Of a stretch of 59,250 nt of DNA, positions 41,217 to 49,612 are shown in pieces. Position numbers and translations under genes: made by a program. The notes beneath the pieces were generated by a model. The model was not told the DNA's origin, did not search any database, and saw only the letters and a list, made by a program, of their open reading frames with translations. Origin of the DNA: Sandaracinaceae bacterium (GTDB taxonomy: Bacteria > Myxococcota_A > Polyangia > Polyangiales > Sandaracinaceae); assembly GCA_019637095.1 (NCBI GenBank), contig JAHBWG010000061.1, forward strand, positions 1 through 59,250, in the 5' to 3' direction. Within the stretch, counting starts at the first letter, position 1; every line of letters begins with the position of its first letter.

Positions 41217-42609
41217 ATGACACAGCGTGATCGACGAGGGCGTCGGCTCATGGGGGGGGGGGGTTGCCGTGCTCGTCCTCATGGCGCCGTTGTTGGCCGG
41301 CGGCCGGCGCGGCACGTGTGACGGACCGCGCGGGTTCTACGTGGACGTCCGCGAGCCGCTCCCCGTCGGAGACCGGACCGCTCGCTACTTCGTCGAGATG
41401 CCGACGTGGGCGGACGAAGATCTCTCGGGAAGCGCGAGGCTTATCACGCCCTGGGCTCCCCTCGTCGGTGGCCCGGGTGTCGGGGCCCGGGTCGATCGGA
41501 TCCGTTGGCAAGGCGACTCCTACTCGCAGGCGCTCATCTTCCCGGCCGAAGGCGATGCAGCCGGGACGATTCGCGAACGGGGCTGGACCCGCTCTTCCGA
41601 CGACGGGGCGATCGATCTCGGACTGGCCGGGCGCTTCTCCTCCGTGCGGTCCGTCGACCTTGGTTCTTGCTCCGCGACTCAGTCGTACATCGACGGCGCG
41701 GGTGGGGGGTTCGCCGAGCAGCTCGATGCGGGGCTCCTCGAGGCGCTCCGCCAGCCGATCGCGGACAGTGCCCCAGACGCCTGCGCCATCACGTGCGCGG
41801 GTCACCTCGAGCCCATCACCTACCTCATCTGCTTGTCCAACTGCGTCGCGGTCGGCGCGCGGGTCGGTCGGAATCGGCCATCGGAGTTCTGGCCGACGTT
41901 CGGTTCGCAGGCGCCCTCCGGCGTCCCCGAGGTGACCGAGACGGAGGGCTACCCCACCGACGACAGCCTCTGCTACTCGGCCGACTTCTACGCCGGGGTC
42001 GCCCACACGTTCACGGACTCGGCGCCGTTCACCGTGTGCTTCCAGATCGGGGTGCGCCGCAGCTTCGTGCCGTTCCTCGAGCGCGAGGCGCTTCGCCGCC
42101 CCGACGATCGGGCGCGTGCCCCGTTCGAGTTCGAGCGGAGCCGGGTAACCGTCCGGCTCACGCGCGTGGTCGTCGGGACGTTTCGATCCGGTCAGCTCCC
42201 CACGATCACGCCCGCGCAGCTCGAGGCGGCGCTGCGAGACCCGGTGGGCGGCCTGGCCCCCTCGCTCGAGGCGCGGATCACCGAGGCGCTCTGGGCGCCA
42301 GCGCTCTGCCCCGCGCTGACGAACGCTGCGAACCGGGCGGCGTGTCGTCTCGCCACGGGCACGAACGACGTGCGGATGCGCGATGGCGCGCCGCAGTTCC
42401 TCGCCCACCCCGACCGCTTCGAGGTGTTCCCCGACCGCCTCGAGATCGTTCTGACCCGAGACTACTGGGATCGTCCTGAGGAGGCGCCACCGCCGTCCCT
42501 CCAAACCGACCGGCAGGTCGACATCTTTCGCGTGGGCATGCTCTGTGACCGCGCACGGATGATCCCGGCGAGCATCGACCACCCCACCGCGCGGCTGGTG
42601 ATCCCGTGA
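41217..42609 (+). CDS. Secreted protein of unknown function, switched out of frame by a poly-G tract
   Basis: The ATG at 41217 follows GGGAGGAGG and starts a charged signal-peptide n-region (MTQRDRRGRRLM). A run of 12 Gs follows directly. In the present sequence this leads into a short out-of-frame tail. With 11 or 14 Gs the reading continues as VAVLVLMAPLLAGG, a good hydrophobic core, and then the whole body to 42609 (about 460 residues). The body has Cys pairs (ACAITCAGHLEPITYLICLS), strand-rich parts (FEFERSRVTVRLTRVVVGTF) and a late PDRLEIVLTRDYWD. No family is recognised. The stop overlaps the start of the next gene. The gene appears to be OFF in this sequence, or the G count is misassembled. 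Confidence 0.7.
41252..41263. repeat. Poly-G tract (12 Gs) inside a signal peptide
   Basis: Twelve consecutive Gs, the first being the last base of an internal ATG. Tracts of this length are prone to slipped-strand mispairing. One G less, or two more, would restore the frame. Confidence 0.9.
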
Positions 42610-43415
42610 GCCCCCCGGTGACGCGCGCCGCCACGGTGGCCGTCGCGCTCTCCCTCGTCGGGTGCTTCGACTCGCACGGCACGGAGGACGCCGGGGCCCG
42701 GCGCGACGCACAGGTCGACTGGCCGGACGGCTACGTTCCGAGCACGTGCGAGATCGCGCCCGGCATCCTGCGATGCAACGCGCCGGGCTGCGAAGACACG
42801 TGCCCGTGGACGGCCGAGTGTTACATGCAGGTCCCGATCCCGGCAGGCGACGGCTTCCGCGTCGGGCCTGGCGTGTGCGTCGAGTCCAGGGGCTTCGGTT
42901 GCGCTTGCGAAGCGGGTGAGGTCTGCGTGCCGGGAGTCACCCCCCGGGCCTCGGGGTTGCCGATGTTTTACCTCTGCGCTGACGCCGAGCACTGCGTCGC
43001 GGCGCGCAACGCGGCAGGGCTCGACGAGCTCGCTGGCTGCTTCTACGGCGACCTGACGCCGGCGGTCACGGGGGAGCTCCCGGAGGTCTCGTGCGCCGAG
43101 CGACCGCACGAGGCGCTCTGCGGCAGGGGCTGTCCGTGCGAGGACGGCTCGCGCTGCGGGCTGGCCAGCGAGACCGCGTCGTGGGGGCTGTGTCAGAGCC
43201 GGGCCCACGGCACGAGCTGCCGCGTGAGGGCCGGGTGCAACAGCGTCTTGCCGTTCGAGTGCGAAGGGTGTCGCGCGTGCCTCAGGATCGAGCCGAGCCC
43301 CGAGATGGCAGCACGGTGGGAGTCCGAGCCCTTCCAGTACTCGCTGTGCGTCCCGCCGGAGGTCTGCGAGACGCTGGCCTCGCTCTACCCCGACCGCTAC
43401 ACGTGTCCGCCATAG
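42606..43415 (+). CDS. Small Cys-rich lipoprotein
   Basis: A 269-residue protein whose GTG overlaps the stop of the preceding gene (GTGA), so it is translationally coupled. The signal MSPPVTRAATVAVALSLVGC gives a lipidated Cys20. The mature part contains about 20 Cys, many in close pairs (CNAPGCEDTCPWTAEC, CACEAGEVCVPG, CGRGCPCEDGSRC, CEGCRACL), pointing to a disulfide-stabilised surface protein. Parts of the second half (CGRGC...SRCGLASETASWGLC and the ending YSLCVPPEV...YPDRYTC) resemble the small lipoprotein of block 2 at 51248. Its production may depend on translation of the poly-G gene. Confidence 0.75.
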   Translation: MSPPVTRAATVAVALSLVGCFDSHGTEDAGARRDAQVDWPDGYVPSTCEIAPGILRCNAPGCEDTCPWTAECYMQVPIPAGDGFRVGPGVCVESRGFGCACEAGEVCVPGVTPRASGLPMFYLCADAEHCVAARNAAGLDELAGCFYGDLTPAVTGELPEVSCAERPHEALCGRGCPCEDGSRCGLASETASWGLCQSRAHGTSCRVRAGCNSVLPFECEGCRACLRIEPSPEMAARWESEPFQYSLCVPPEVCETLASLYPDRYTCPP

Positions 43416-43442
43416 GCACCTGAGATGCCCCGCGCAGCTCGT

Positions 43443-43548
43443 GGCGTCGAGCCGGCGTGCGCGGTCGCGTCGCTGCGCGCCGGCCACTGCCCCGCGCAGC
43501 TCCTGCACTGCCGCTGAGCGCGTCACCCCTCACGCGCGCCTTCACCGC
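43443..43548. repeat. Right direct repeat flanking inserted block 1
   Basis: Copy of 35711-35816 with two mismatches. It contains the last codons of the coiled-coil lipoprotein gene and its downstream bases, and it leads directly into the next resident gene. The sequence just left of it (43428-43442) also resembles the lipoprotein 3' repeats, with a small deletion. Confidence 0.85.
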
Positions 43549-43614
43549 GCCGACGGGCCGCTGTACCGTCGGCGCGGTGAGGCGGCACGGCGACGAGCGC
43601 GACGAGGACGCGCG

Positions 43615-45120
43615 GTGAGGCTGGCCGCGCCGCTCCTCGCCGGCTACGGGCTCGGCGTCGTCGCGCTGTGCGGGCTCTCGGGAGACCCGCCCGCGACCGA
43701 GCGGCGCAGGCTGTGGCAGGGCCAGGTCGACGGCGTGACGCTCACGATCGGCGCGCGCATGCACGCGTGGTCCCGCGGCGCGCACCTCGATCACTCCGCG
43801 CGCTGGGTCCCCGCGGCGCGCTTCGCGGCGATCTACGAGGACGTCGAGGCGGCGCGGGAAACGCGCCCCATCGCCCGCTACGACCTCACCACCGGGCGCC
43901 CGATTCGTCCCCAGATCGGATCGCGCCTGCGCTCGGACGACGACGGCCGCGCGGCGCTGGCGAGCCTCCCGTTCGTGGTCTGCCCGGTCCGCCACGGGGT
44001 CGCCTTCCGGCTCGCGGACGAGGCCTGGCAGGTGGTCTGGGTCCTCGGTGACGAGGTGTTCCACGCGTCGCCGCCGCTCGAGGGCGACGCGTGCGGGGAG
44101 CTCGCCGGGCGCGTGCCCGCGCGCGACGAGTGGCTCGCGCAGCGCCCCGTCGGCGCCACGACGTGCCGCGCGCTCGACGACGCGGGGCGGCGCGCGCTCG
44201 CCGCCGACTGCCTGGCGATCGGGCTGCGCACGGAGCTCGTCCCGATCGCGCCGCTGCCGGAGTCGGGAGAGGCCCGCCGGGCGGCGATCGCGCGGCCGCG
44301 CCCCGAGGACGACCCGTTCGACGCCCGGATCGCGGCGGACCCGGCGGCGATGGCGCGCTTCGAGGCGCGGCAGCTCGCGGCCGACGAGCCCGACGCGACC
44401 GACTCGGCGCCGCCGTCGCGCCGTCAGTTCTGGGCGCCCGGCGTGGCGCGCGTGCTCACCCGCGCCGGACGCGGCCCGAGCTTCGTCGCGCGCGTGACCG
44501 CCCAGTGCCGCGACGCGAGCCAGCCGTGCACGGATCGGATGCTCGAGGTGCTCGGCGCGCTGTGGCGCAGCGACGGCGCGCTCTCGCCCGACGCGTGCGA
44601 GCAGGTCAGCGCGCTCGCGGAGGTCCTCCGGGCGCGCCCCGACCCCGCGCCGATGGTCCGCGTGCTGGGCTTCGTGCGCGGCTACTTCGAGTGCGACACG
44701 CCCGCGCTCCGCAGGCTCGCGCTCGAGGGGCTCGGCGTCCCGACGCAGCCCGAGACGACGCTGACGACGCCCGACAGCCAGCGCTACGCGAACAACGACA
44801 CGCACTGCGGCGTCGCGCAGCTCCGCGACCGCGCGCGAGAGCCTCGCTGCGGATCGTACCCGCGCTTCGCCGGTGCATGGTGGATGCAGAGGTGTGATCC
44901 CGACGCCGTCGCGCGCGCCCGCGCCCTCGCGGCGGAGCGCCCGCGGGCGCCGTTCGATCCGCGCGAGGACCAGGTCCTCGACGGCGCGCTCCGCGTCCTG
45001 GGCGCGTGCGACGCCGAGGCCTTCGAGGCCGCGGTCGCGCACGTGCCGGACGACCCGGTCCCCGCCGCGAACCTGCGCTCGCGAGCGCGGCTGCGCGCCG
45101 TCTTCCTCTCCCCGCGCTGA
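43615..45120 (+). CDS. Hypothetical protein, probably exported
   Basis: A 501-residue protein starting with GTG (GAGG 11 bases upstream; another in-frame GTG lies at 43576). The N-terminus VRLAAPLLAGYGLGVVALCG is hydrophobic and could be a signal or anchor. Residues about 40-170 are beta-rich (YDLTTGRPIRPQIGSRLRSD, VAFRLADEAWQVVWVLGDEV). The second half is helical, with regularly spaced Cys (VTAQCRDASQPCTDRMLEVL, VRGYFECDTPALRRLALEGL, AWWMQRCDPDAVARARALAA), reminiscent of HEAT-like repeats held by disulfides. No family is recognised. It is the resident gene next to the coiled-coil lipoprotein before block 1 arrived. Confidence 0.65.
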   Translation: MRLAAPLLAGYGLGVVALCGLSGDPPATERRRLWQGQVDGVTLTIGARMHAWSRGAHLDHSARWVPAARFAAIYEDVEAARETRPIARYDLTTGRPIRPQIGSRLRSDDDGRAALASLPFVVCPVRHGVAFRLADEAWQVVWVLGDEVFHASPPLEGDACGELAGRVPARDEWLAQRPVGATTCRALDDAGRRALAADCLAIGLRTELVPIAPLPESGEARRAAIARPRPEDDPFDARIAADPAAMARFEARQLAADEPDATDSAPPSRRQFWAPGVARVLTRAGRGPSFVARVTAQCRDASQPCTDRMLEVLGALWRSDGALSPDACEQVSALAEVLRARPDPAPMVRVLGFVRGYFECDTPALRRLALEGLGVPTQPETTLTTPDSQRYANNDTHCGVAQLRDRAREPRCGSYPRFAGAWWMQRCDPDAVARARALAAERPRAPFDPREDQVLDGALRVLGACDAEAFEAAVAHVPDDPVPAANLRSRARLRAVFLSPR

Positions 45121-45234
45121 GTCGGCTGAGGCGCACGCTCCAACGCTCGAGCGGCGCGGCGCTCGATCGGTCGACGCTCTTCGAGTCCCGCGGACGCCGC
45201 GCTCCTGCCAGCGGCGCGCGGCGACGCCGTCGTG

Positions 45235-45240
45235 TACGCT
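45235..45240 (+). promoter_or_regulatory. Putative -10 element TACGCT, leaderless promoter
   Basis: TACGCT ends eight bases before the ATG at 45249, with no ribosome binding site between them. Confidence 0.45.
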
Positions 45241-45248
45241 GCGCGACC

Positions 45249-45890
45249 ATGTCGATGACGAGCGAGCCCACGACGAGAGAGTGCGCGCGCTGCGGCGCGC
45301 ACCTGCACCACGCCACCCTCCAGGGCTTCAGCCTGCTCGGCTGCGGCGCGTGTGGGGGCGTCTTCATGGACCAGGAGGCCGCTGCGAAGGTGGTGGACGG
45401 AGGCGTCTGGCAGGCGGGTCAGCTCGCAGAGACCCTGGAGCGCGGCACGACCGCGGATCTCGCCGCCCTCACACGCGAGCCCTGCTGCCCCGAATGCGGT
45501 GTGGTCATGGCGCCTGCGCACCTGATGGGCGTCGAGCTCGACGTCTGCGCGGAGCACGGCACCTGGTTCGATCGCGGTGAGCTCAGGTTCCTGCTGCGGG
45601 CCGTCTCGCCGCCGACCACCCCACAGCTCGCCGTCCGACGTCCCGCGCCCGCGAAGGAGCGCTATCGTTGGCTCGCGACGTTCCCCATCTTCTGCAACGC
45701 GCTGGTCGCCCTCTCCACGCTCGCCGGCTTCTACGGGCTCATCGCGGCGCTCTTCTTCGACGGTTACCCGGACTTCCCCGGCGCCGCGTGGGCGCTGCTG
45801 CAAGCCTCGATCGGCGTGTCCTTCCTCTTGGCTGCCGCCCAGGCGAGCAAGCTGCTGCTCGATCTCGCCGATCGGGGAGAGCTCTCCTGA
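45249..45890 (+). CDS. Zinc-ribbon (TFIIB-type zinc finger) membrane protein
   Basis: A 213-residue protein. Two zinc-ribbon units are visible: CARCGAHLHHATLQGFSLLG followed by CGACGGVFMD (about 12-41), and CCPECGVVMAPAHLMG followed by VCAEHGTWFDRGELR (about 80-113). The pattern C-x-x-C...C-x-x-C-x-G-x-W-F/x-D is typical of the zf-TFIIB domain family, small proteins of unknown function. Two transmembrane helices follow (TFPIFCNALVALSTLAGFYG, ALLQASIGVSFLLAAAQASK). The zinc ribbons probably face the cytoplasm. The gene has its own TACGCT element and lies 68 bp before the histidine-kinase gene. Confidence 0.85.
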   Translation: MSMTSEPTTRECARCGAHLHHATLQGFSLLGCGACGGVFMDQEAAAKVVDGGVWQAGQLAETLERGTTADLAALTREPCCPECGVVMAPAHLMGVELDVCAEHGTWFDRGELRFLLRAVSPPTTPQLAVRRPAPAKERYRWLATFPIFCNALVALSTLAGFYGLIAALFFDGYPDFPGAAWALLQASIGVSFLLAAAQASKLLLDLADRGELS

Positions 45891-45944
45891 GGCGAGCGCC
45901 GGACGACGAGGACACACGAGCCGAGCGGGCGCGAGCTGGACGCG

Positions 45945-45950
45945 TATACT
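45945..45950 (+). promoter_or_regulatory. Putative -10 element TATACT, leaderless promoter
   Basis: TATACT is followed by seven bases and then the ATG at 45958, with no ribosome binding site. It is the best match to a consensus -10 in the window. Confidence 0.55.
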
Positions 45951-45957
45951 CCCGCGC

Positions 45958-47652
45958 ATGCCGGGGAGCTCGGGGCGGGACGCTTCGCCGCGTTGGGGAG
46001 CGATCCTCGACGCGGTCGCGCGCGTCGCCGATCACCTGCGCGCCGCGCCCTCCGTCGCGGAGGCGATGCCGCAGGTGCTCGCGGTCCTCGGGCACGGGAC
46101 GGGCGTCAGCCGGGTCTACGTCTTCGAGCACGTCGCGCACGATCGGGACGACGCGCGGATCCGCCAGCGCTTCGAGTGGTGCGCGCCGGGCGTGGAGCCG
46201 CAGATCGACAACCCCGATCTGCAGGACGCCGACCTCGGCGCGATGGGCTTCGACCGCTGGGTGCGCGAGCTGACCGCGGGGCGCCCGGTGTTCGGCGACG
46301 TGGCGGACTTCCCCGCGAGCGAGCGCCCGCTGCTCGAGGCACAGGCGATCCACTCGGTGCTCGTCCAGCCGATCTTCTCGGGGTCGTACTGGTGGGGGTT
46401 CATCGGGTTCGACGCGTGCGAGCGACCCCACGCGTGGCAAGCGGCGGAGGCCGACACGCTGCGCGTCGCCGCCCAGATGTGCGGGATGGCGCTCGCGCTC
46501 GAGTCGCGCGAGGCCCACGCGCGGCACGCGTACAAGATGGAGGCGCTCGGCCGCATGGCGGGCGGCATCGCGCACGACTTCAACAACCTGCTCGCGGTGA
46601 TGCACGGGAACGTGGAGCTCTTGCGCCGAGACGCGGGGCTCGCGGGCGTCGATCCCGGCCGCCGGCTCGTCGAGCTCGAGCAGGCGATCGACCAGGCCGC
46701 GCGGCTGACGCGCGAGCTGCTCGACTTCGGGCGCCCGCGCGACGAGGCCGCGCCGGTCACCGCGCCGCTCGAGGCGCTGCGCGCGCTCGAGCCGCTCCTG
46801 CGCCGCGTGGCCGGCCCGGACGTGCGGCTCGACCTCGACGCGCTCGGCGACGTCGCGCCGGTCCGCATGGCGCCGTCGCGGCTCGAGCAGATCGTGTTGA
46901 ACCTCGTGAGCAACGCGCGCGACGCGATGCCCGCGGGGGGCACCCTGCAGCTGCGCCTGCGGACCCTCGAGGCGGCCGAGGCGCTCGTCCTCGGGGACGT
47001 GCTCGCGCCCGGCGAGTACACGCTGATCTCGGTGCGCGACAGCGGGCACGGCATCCCTGCCGAGCTGCGCGAGCGGGTGTTCGAGCCGTTCTTCACGACG
47101 AAGGAGCTCGGGCAGGGGACGGGGCTCGGGCTCTCGACGGTCTACGGCGCGGTGTCCGCCGCGTCGGGCGCGCTGCGCCTGACGAGCTCCGCGTCGGGCA
47201 CGGAGCTGCGCGTGTACCTGCCCGCCGAGCGCGCGAGCGCGACGCCGCTGTCGCGCGCAGCGTCGGAGCCGGCGCCCGCGCCCGGTCACGGCGAGCGGAT
47301 CCTCGTGTGCGACGACAACGCGGCGAGCCTCGAGTGGATCGCGCAGGTGCTCCACGACGCGGGCTACCGCGTGCTCGTCGACGCGAGCGCGACCGGGTGC
47401 CTCGCGCGCGAGGAGGTCGCGAGGGGTGAGATCGACCTCCTGCTCACCGACGTGCGGATGGCGCCGATCGACGGGCCCACGCTGGCGGCCGAGCTGCGCG
47501 AGCGGATGGGCTCGCTCCCGTGCGTGTTCATGTCGGGCTTCACCGCGAACCTGCTCACCGGCCTGCGCGAAGAGGACACGCTCCTCGACAAGCCGTTCAC
47601 GCGCGCGCAGCTCCTGAGCGCCCTCGCGCGCGCGCTGCGCGAGGGCCGGTGA
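45958..47652 (+). CDS. Hybrid sensor histidine kinase (GAF, HisKA, HATPase, receiver)
   Basis: A 564-residue soluble protein. Residues about 15-190 form a GAF-type sensor (VARVADHLRAAPSVAEAMPQ, IHSVLVQPIFSGSYWWGFIG). The HisKA box has His206 in GRMAGGIAHDFNNLLAVMHG. The ATPase domain shows the N box LVSNARDAMPAGG, G1 in VRDSGHGIP, the F box EPFFTTK and G2 in GQGTGLGLSTV. From about 445 a receiver follows: ILVCDDN, Asp498 in LLTDVRMAP and the conserved Lys in LLDKPFT. There is no membrane segment, so it senses a cytoplasmic signal. No dedicated partner regulator lies nearby; the HPt protein at 6036 is a distant candidate, which is speculative. Confidence 0.93.
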   Translation: MPGSSGRDASPRWGAILDAVARVADHLRAAPSVAEAMPQVLAVLGHGTGVSRVYVFEHVAHDRDDARIRQRFEWCAPGVEPQIDNPDLQDADLGAMGFDRWVRELTAGRPVFGDVADFPASERPLLEAQAIHSVLVQPIFSGSYWWGFIGFDACERPHAWQAAEADTLRVAAQMCGMALALESREAHARHAYKMEALGRMAGGIAHDFNNLLAVMHGNVELLRRDAGLAGVDPGRRLVELEQAIDQAARLTRELLDFGRPRDEAAPVTAPLEALRALEPLLRRVAGPDVRLDLDALGDVAPVRMAPSRLEQIVLNLVSNARDAMPAGGTLQLRLRTLEAAEALVLGDVLAPGEYTLISVRDSGHGIPAELRERVFEPFFTTKELGQGTGLGLSTVYGAVSAASGALRLTSSASGTELRVYLPAERASATPLSRAASEPAPAPGHGERILVCDDNAASLEWIAQVLHDAGYRVLVDASATGCLAREEVARGEIDLLLTDVRMAPIDGPTLAAELRERMGSLPCVFMSGFTANLLTGLREEDTLLDKPFTRAQLLSALARALREGR

Positions 47653-47659
47653 GCCGCGA

Positions 47660-49261
47660 TCAGCCGTCGTAGGGCCGGCAGCACAGGTCGCCGGGCCGCG
47701 TCGCGCACGTCTCGCCGCTCCGGTAGAGCGCGATGCAAGAGGCCATGAGGCGGTAGTAGTAGTCGCCCATCGCGTTCTGCCCGGGCTCGATGTCGCGGTT
47801 GTACTCCACGTCGTACGCGTCGAGGAAACACGCCGAGTAGCGCGAGCACGGGCAGGTCTCGTGCTGCCCGCACGGGATGCGCTGGATCGTCCACTCGTTC
47901 CAGCCGGTGATCGTCGCGACGCCGACGCCCGGGTTGTCGAAGAGCGTCCCGAACTGCGCGCGCATGGTGAGGCCTCGGTGCTTGGGCACCGCGCACTCGG
48001 GCACGCTCATGTACGTCCACTGGTAGGCGGTGGTGATGCTCACCTGCTCCACCCTGCCCTCGCGGATCGCGGAGCGCTGGTTGCACCGCCCGCCGCGCGC
48101 CGGGTCCGCCGCGCACGGCTCCATGAAGCTCCAGTAGCTCGCGTCGTAGCGCCCCATGTGCGCCCACATGCGGCGCACCGTGTAGCGCGCCGACAGCTCG
48201 CGCAGCTTCGCCTCGTCCGTGACGAACGCCTCGCGGTTCTCCGTGACGAACAGGAGCGGCAGCCCGAGGTGCTCGGCCTGCATCCCCGGGTGCGCGGCGA
48301 GCCGGCTCAGGAGGTAGTCCACCGTGAAGACCGCCGGATCGGTCCGCGAGCTCACCACCGGCACCCAAGGCACGATGCGCGGCGCGCCGGGCACCGCGCT
48401 CCACACCGCGAGCATGCGCTCGAACGGATCGATGACCATCTCGCGCGTCCGGTCGCTGCGGCTGTCCATGTACGCGTGGTTGGTCGCGTCGATGAAGACG
48501 AAGTCGATGCCCGCGTCGCGGAGCTGCTCGGCGTGCCGGCGCAGCAGCGCGTCGTTGCGCGAGAGGCAGTAGTAGCCGGCCTCCGGCCGATCCCACCAGT
48601 GGAAGGCGTACAGCGGACCCCACGACTGCCGCCCCGCGAGGATCTCGCTGATGTCGTGGATCGCGCGGCGGTGCGGGTTGCCCTCCGCCTGCGGGCAGTG
48701 CCACGTGCTGTAGAAGATCCCGATCAGCGTGCCGCTCGTGTCGACCGGCCGCGACACGCACGCGTTGACGGACGTGTCGCAGCGCTGGCGCGCGCTCGCG
48801 CAATGCGAATCGTCGCGGCACTCGACGCAGAAGCGCCCGTCACAGCGGCCCCCGGTCGGGCACGTGCCGAACAAGCACGAGTACCGGCAGTAGCCGCGGT
48901 CGCAGCGCCTGCCCGTCGGGCACTCGGCGTCGCCACTGCACTCGGGCGGGGGCGCGCTCGAGCCCGCGTCGGAGCCCGCGTCGAGCGCGAAGGAGGCGTC
49001 GGGCGCGAAGGAGGCGTCGAGCGCGATGGAGGCATCGAGCCCGGCCGACGCGTCGAGCCCGGCCGACGCATCGAGCCCGTCGGGCTCGCTCGACGCGGCG
49101 TCCGGCCGCGCGCCCGCCTCGCCCGGTGGGGAGGGCGTCGAGGCGTCGAGCGTCACCCCCGGCGGCGCGCTCGCGTCGAGCAGGGCAGCGCGCGGCGCGC
49201 AGGCGACGCACGAGATCGAGCAGAGCAGCGCGAGCGCACCACGGCAGAGACGTCCAGCCAT
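47660..49261 (-). CDS. Secreted lipoprotein with Cys-rich region and glycoside-hydrolase-like domain
   Basis: A 533-residue protein. The ATG at 49261 has GGGGAG upstream and starts a signal with a likely lipidated Cys (MAGRLCRGALALLCSISCVA). A low-complexity LDAS-rich linker follows (about 40-105), then a Cys-rich part (CSGDAECPTGRRCDRGYC, CPTGGRCDGRFC, about 108-170). The main domain starts at TLIGIFYSTWHCPQAEG and continues with YAFHWWDRPEAGYYC and AGIDFVFIDATNHAY to the late ATITGWNEWTIQRIPC. This resembles the barrel of GH71/GH99-like glycan-processing proteins (W-x-x-P-E-x-G-Y and W-N-E-W are suggestive), so a polysaccharide target is possible. The family call is tentative. Confidence 0.65.
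   Translation of the reverse strand: MAGRLCRGALALLCSISCVACAPRAALLDASAPPGVTLDASTPSPPGEAGARPDAASSEPDGLDASAGLDASAGLDASIALDASFAPDASFALDAGSDAGSSAPPPECSGDAECPTGRRCDRGYCRYSCLFGTCPTGGRCDGRFCVECRDDSHCASARQRCDTSVNACVSRPVDTSGTLIGIFYSTWHCPQAEGNPHRRAIHDISEILAGRQSWGPLYAFHWWDRPEAGYYCLSRNDALLRRHAEQLRDAGIDFVFIDATNHAYMDSRSDRTREMVIDPFERMLAVWSAVPGAPRIVPWVPVVSSRTDPAVFTVDYLLSRLAAHPGMQAEHLGLPLLFVTENREAFVTDEAKLRELSARYTVRRMWAHMGRYDASYWSFMEPCAADPARGGRCNQRSAIREGRVEQVSITTAYQWTYMSVPECAVPKHRGLTMRAQFGTLFDNPGVGVATITGWNEWTIQRIPCGQHETCPCSRYSACFLDAYDVEYNRDIEPGQNAMGDYYYRLMASCIALYRSGETCATRPGDLCCRPYDG
48970..49085. repeat. LDAS-encoding tandem repeats in the GH-like lipoprotein
   Basis: Short imperfect repeats of 18-21 bases encode GLDASAGLDASAGLDASIAL and related units, forming a flexible Asp/Ala/Ser linker between the membrane anchor and the Cys-rich part. 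Confidence 0.7.
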
Positions 49262-49456
49262 GCGCCGGGCTCCCCGCACGTTCGGGGCCAGCCGCTGCGC
49301 CCACGCGACTCGCCCGCGAACGGCCGCTCGGGGGCGCGTCGCGGGCGCACGAACGTTCGGCGCGCCGGACAGGTCGGTGGGGCGAGCGCCGCGTGGGAGC
49401 GAGCCCGGAGGTGCGGATCGAAGGACGCCGAAGGGTCGAGCGCTCTATCGAGGCCA

Positions 49457-49601
49457 GGCCATCGCGCAAGCGATGGCCGTTGGCCGAGGGGGCCCCATCG
49501 CCCCGCGATGGGGTCGAACGCGGCGCCGCCGCGTTCGCCTTGGGTGGGGGGCCCCATCGCGGCTTTGCCGCGATGGGGGGAGGGGCTGGAACAGCCCCTC
49601 C
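49457..49601. other. Array of five consecutive perfect hairpins
   Basis: Within the 351-bp gap between two minus-strand genes, directly after the stop of the beta-helix gene, lie five perfect stems. They are 49457-49478 (9-bp arms GGCCATCGC, loop GCAA), 49493-49513 (CCCCATCGC, loop CCC), 49515-49537 (CGAACGCGGC, loop GCC), 49552-49578 (CCCCATCGCGGC, loop TTT) and 49579-49601 (GGAGGGGCTG, loop GAA). Three share the core CCATCGC. The last one would be the first transcribed and may terminate the beta-helix gene. The remainder, 49262-49456, shows no gene. Confidence 0.85.
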
Positions 49602-49612
49602 AGCTAGCCAGC

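Noticed and set aside
41227-41250. GTG at 41227 as the start of the poly-G gene
   Set aside because: It has no ribosome binding site at a useful distance and gives an acidic n-region (VIDEGVGSW), which is poor for a signal peptide. The ATG at 41217 has GGGAGGAGG and a basic n-region.
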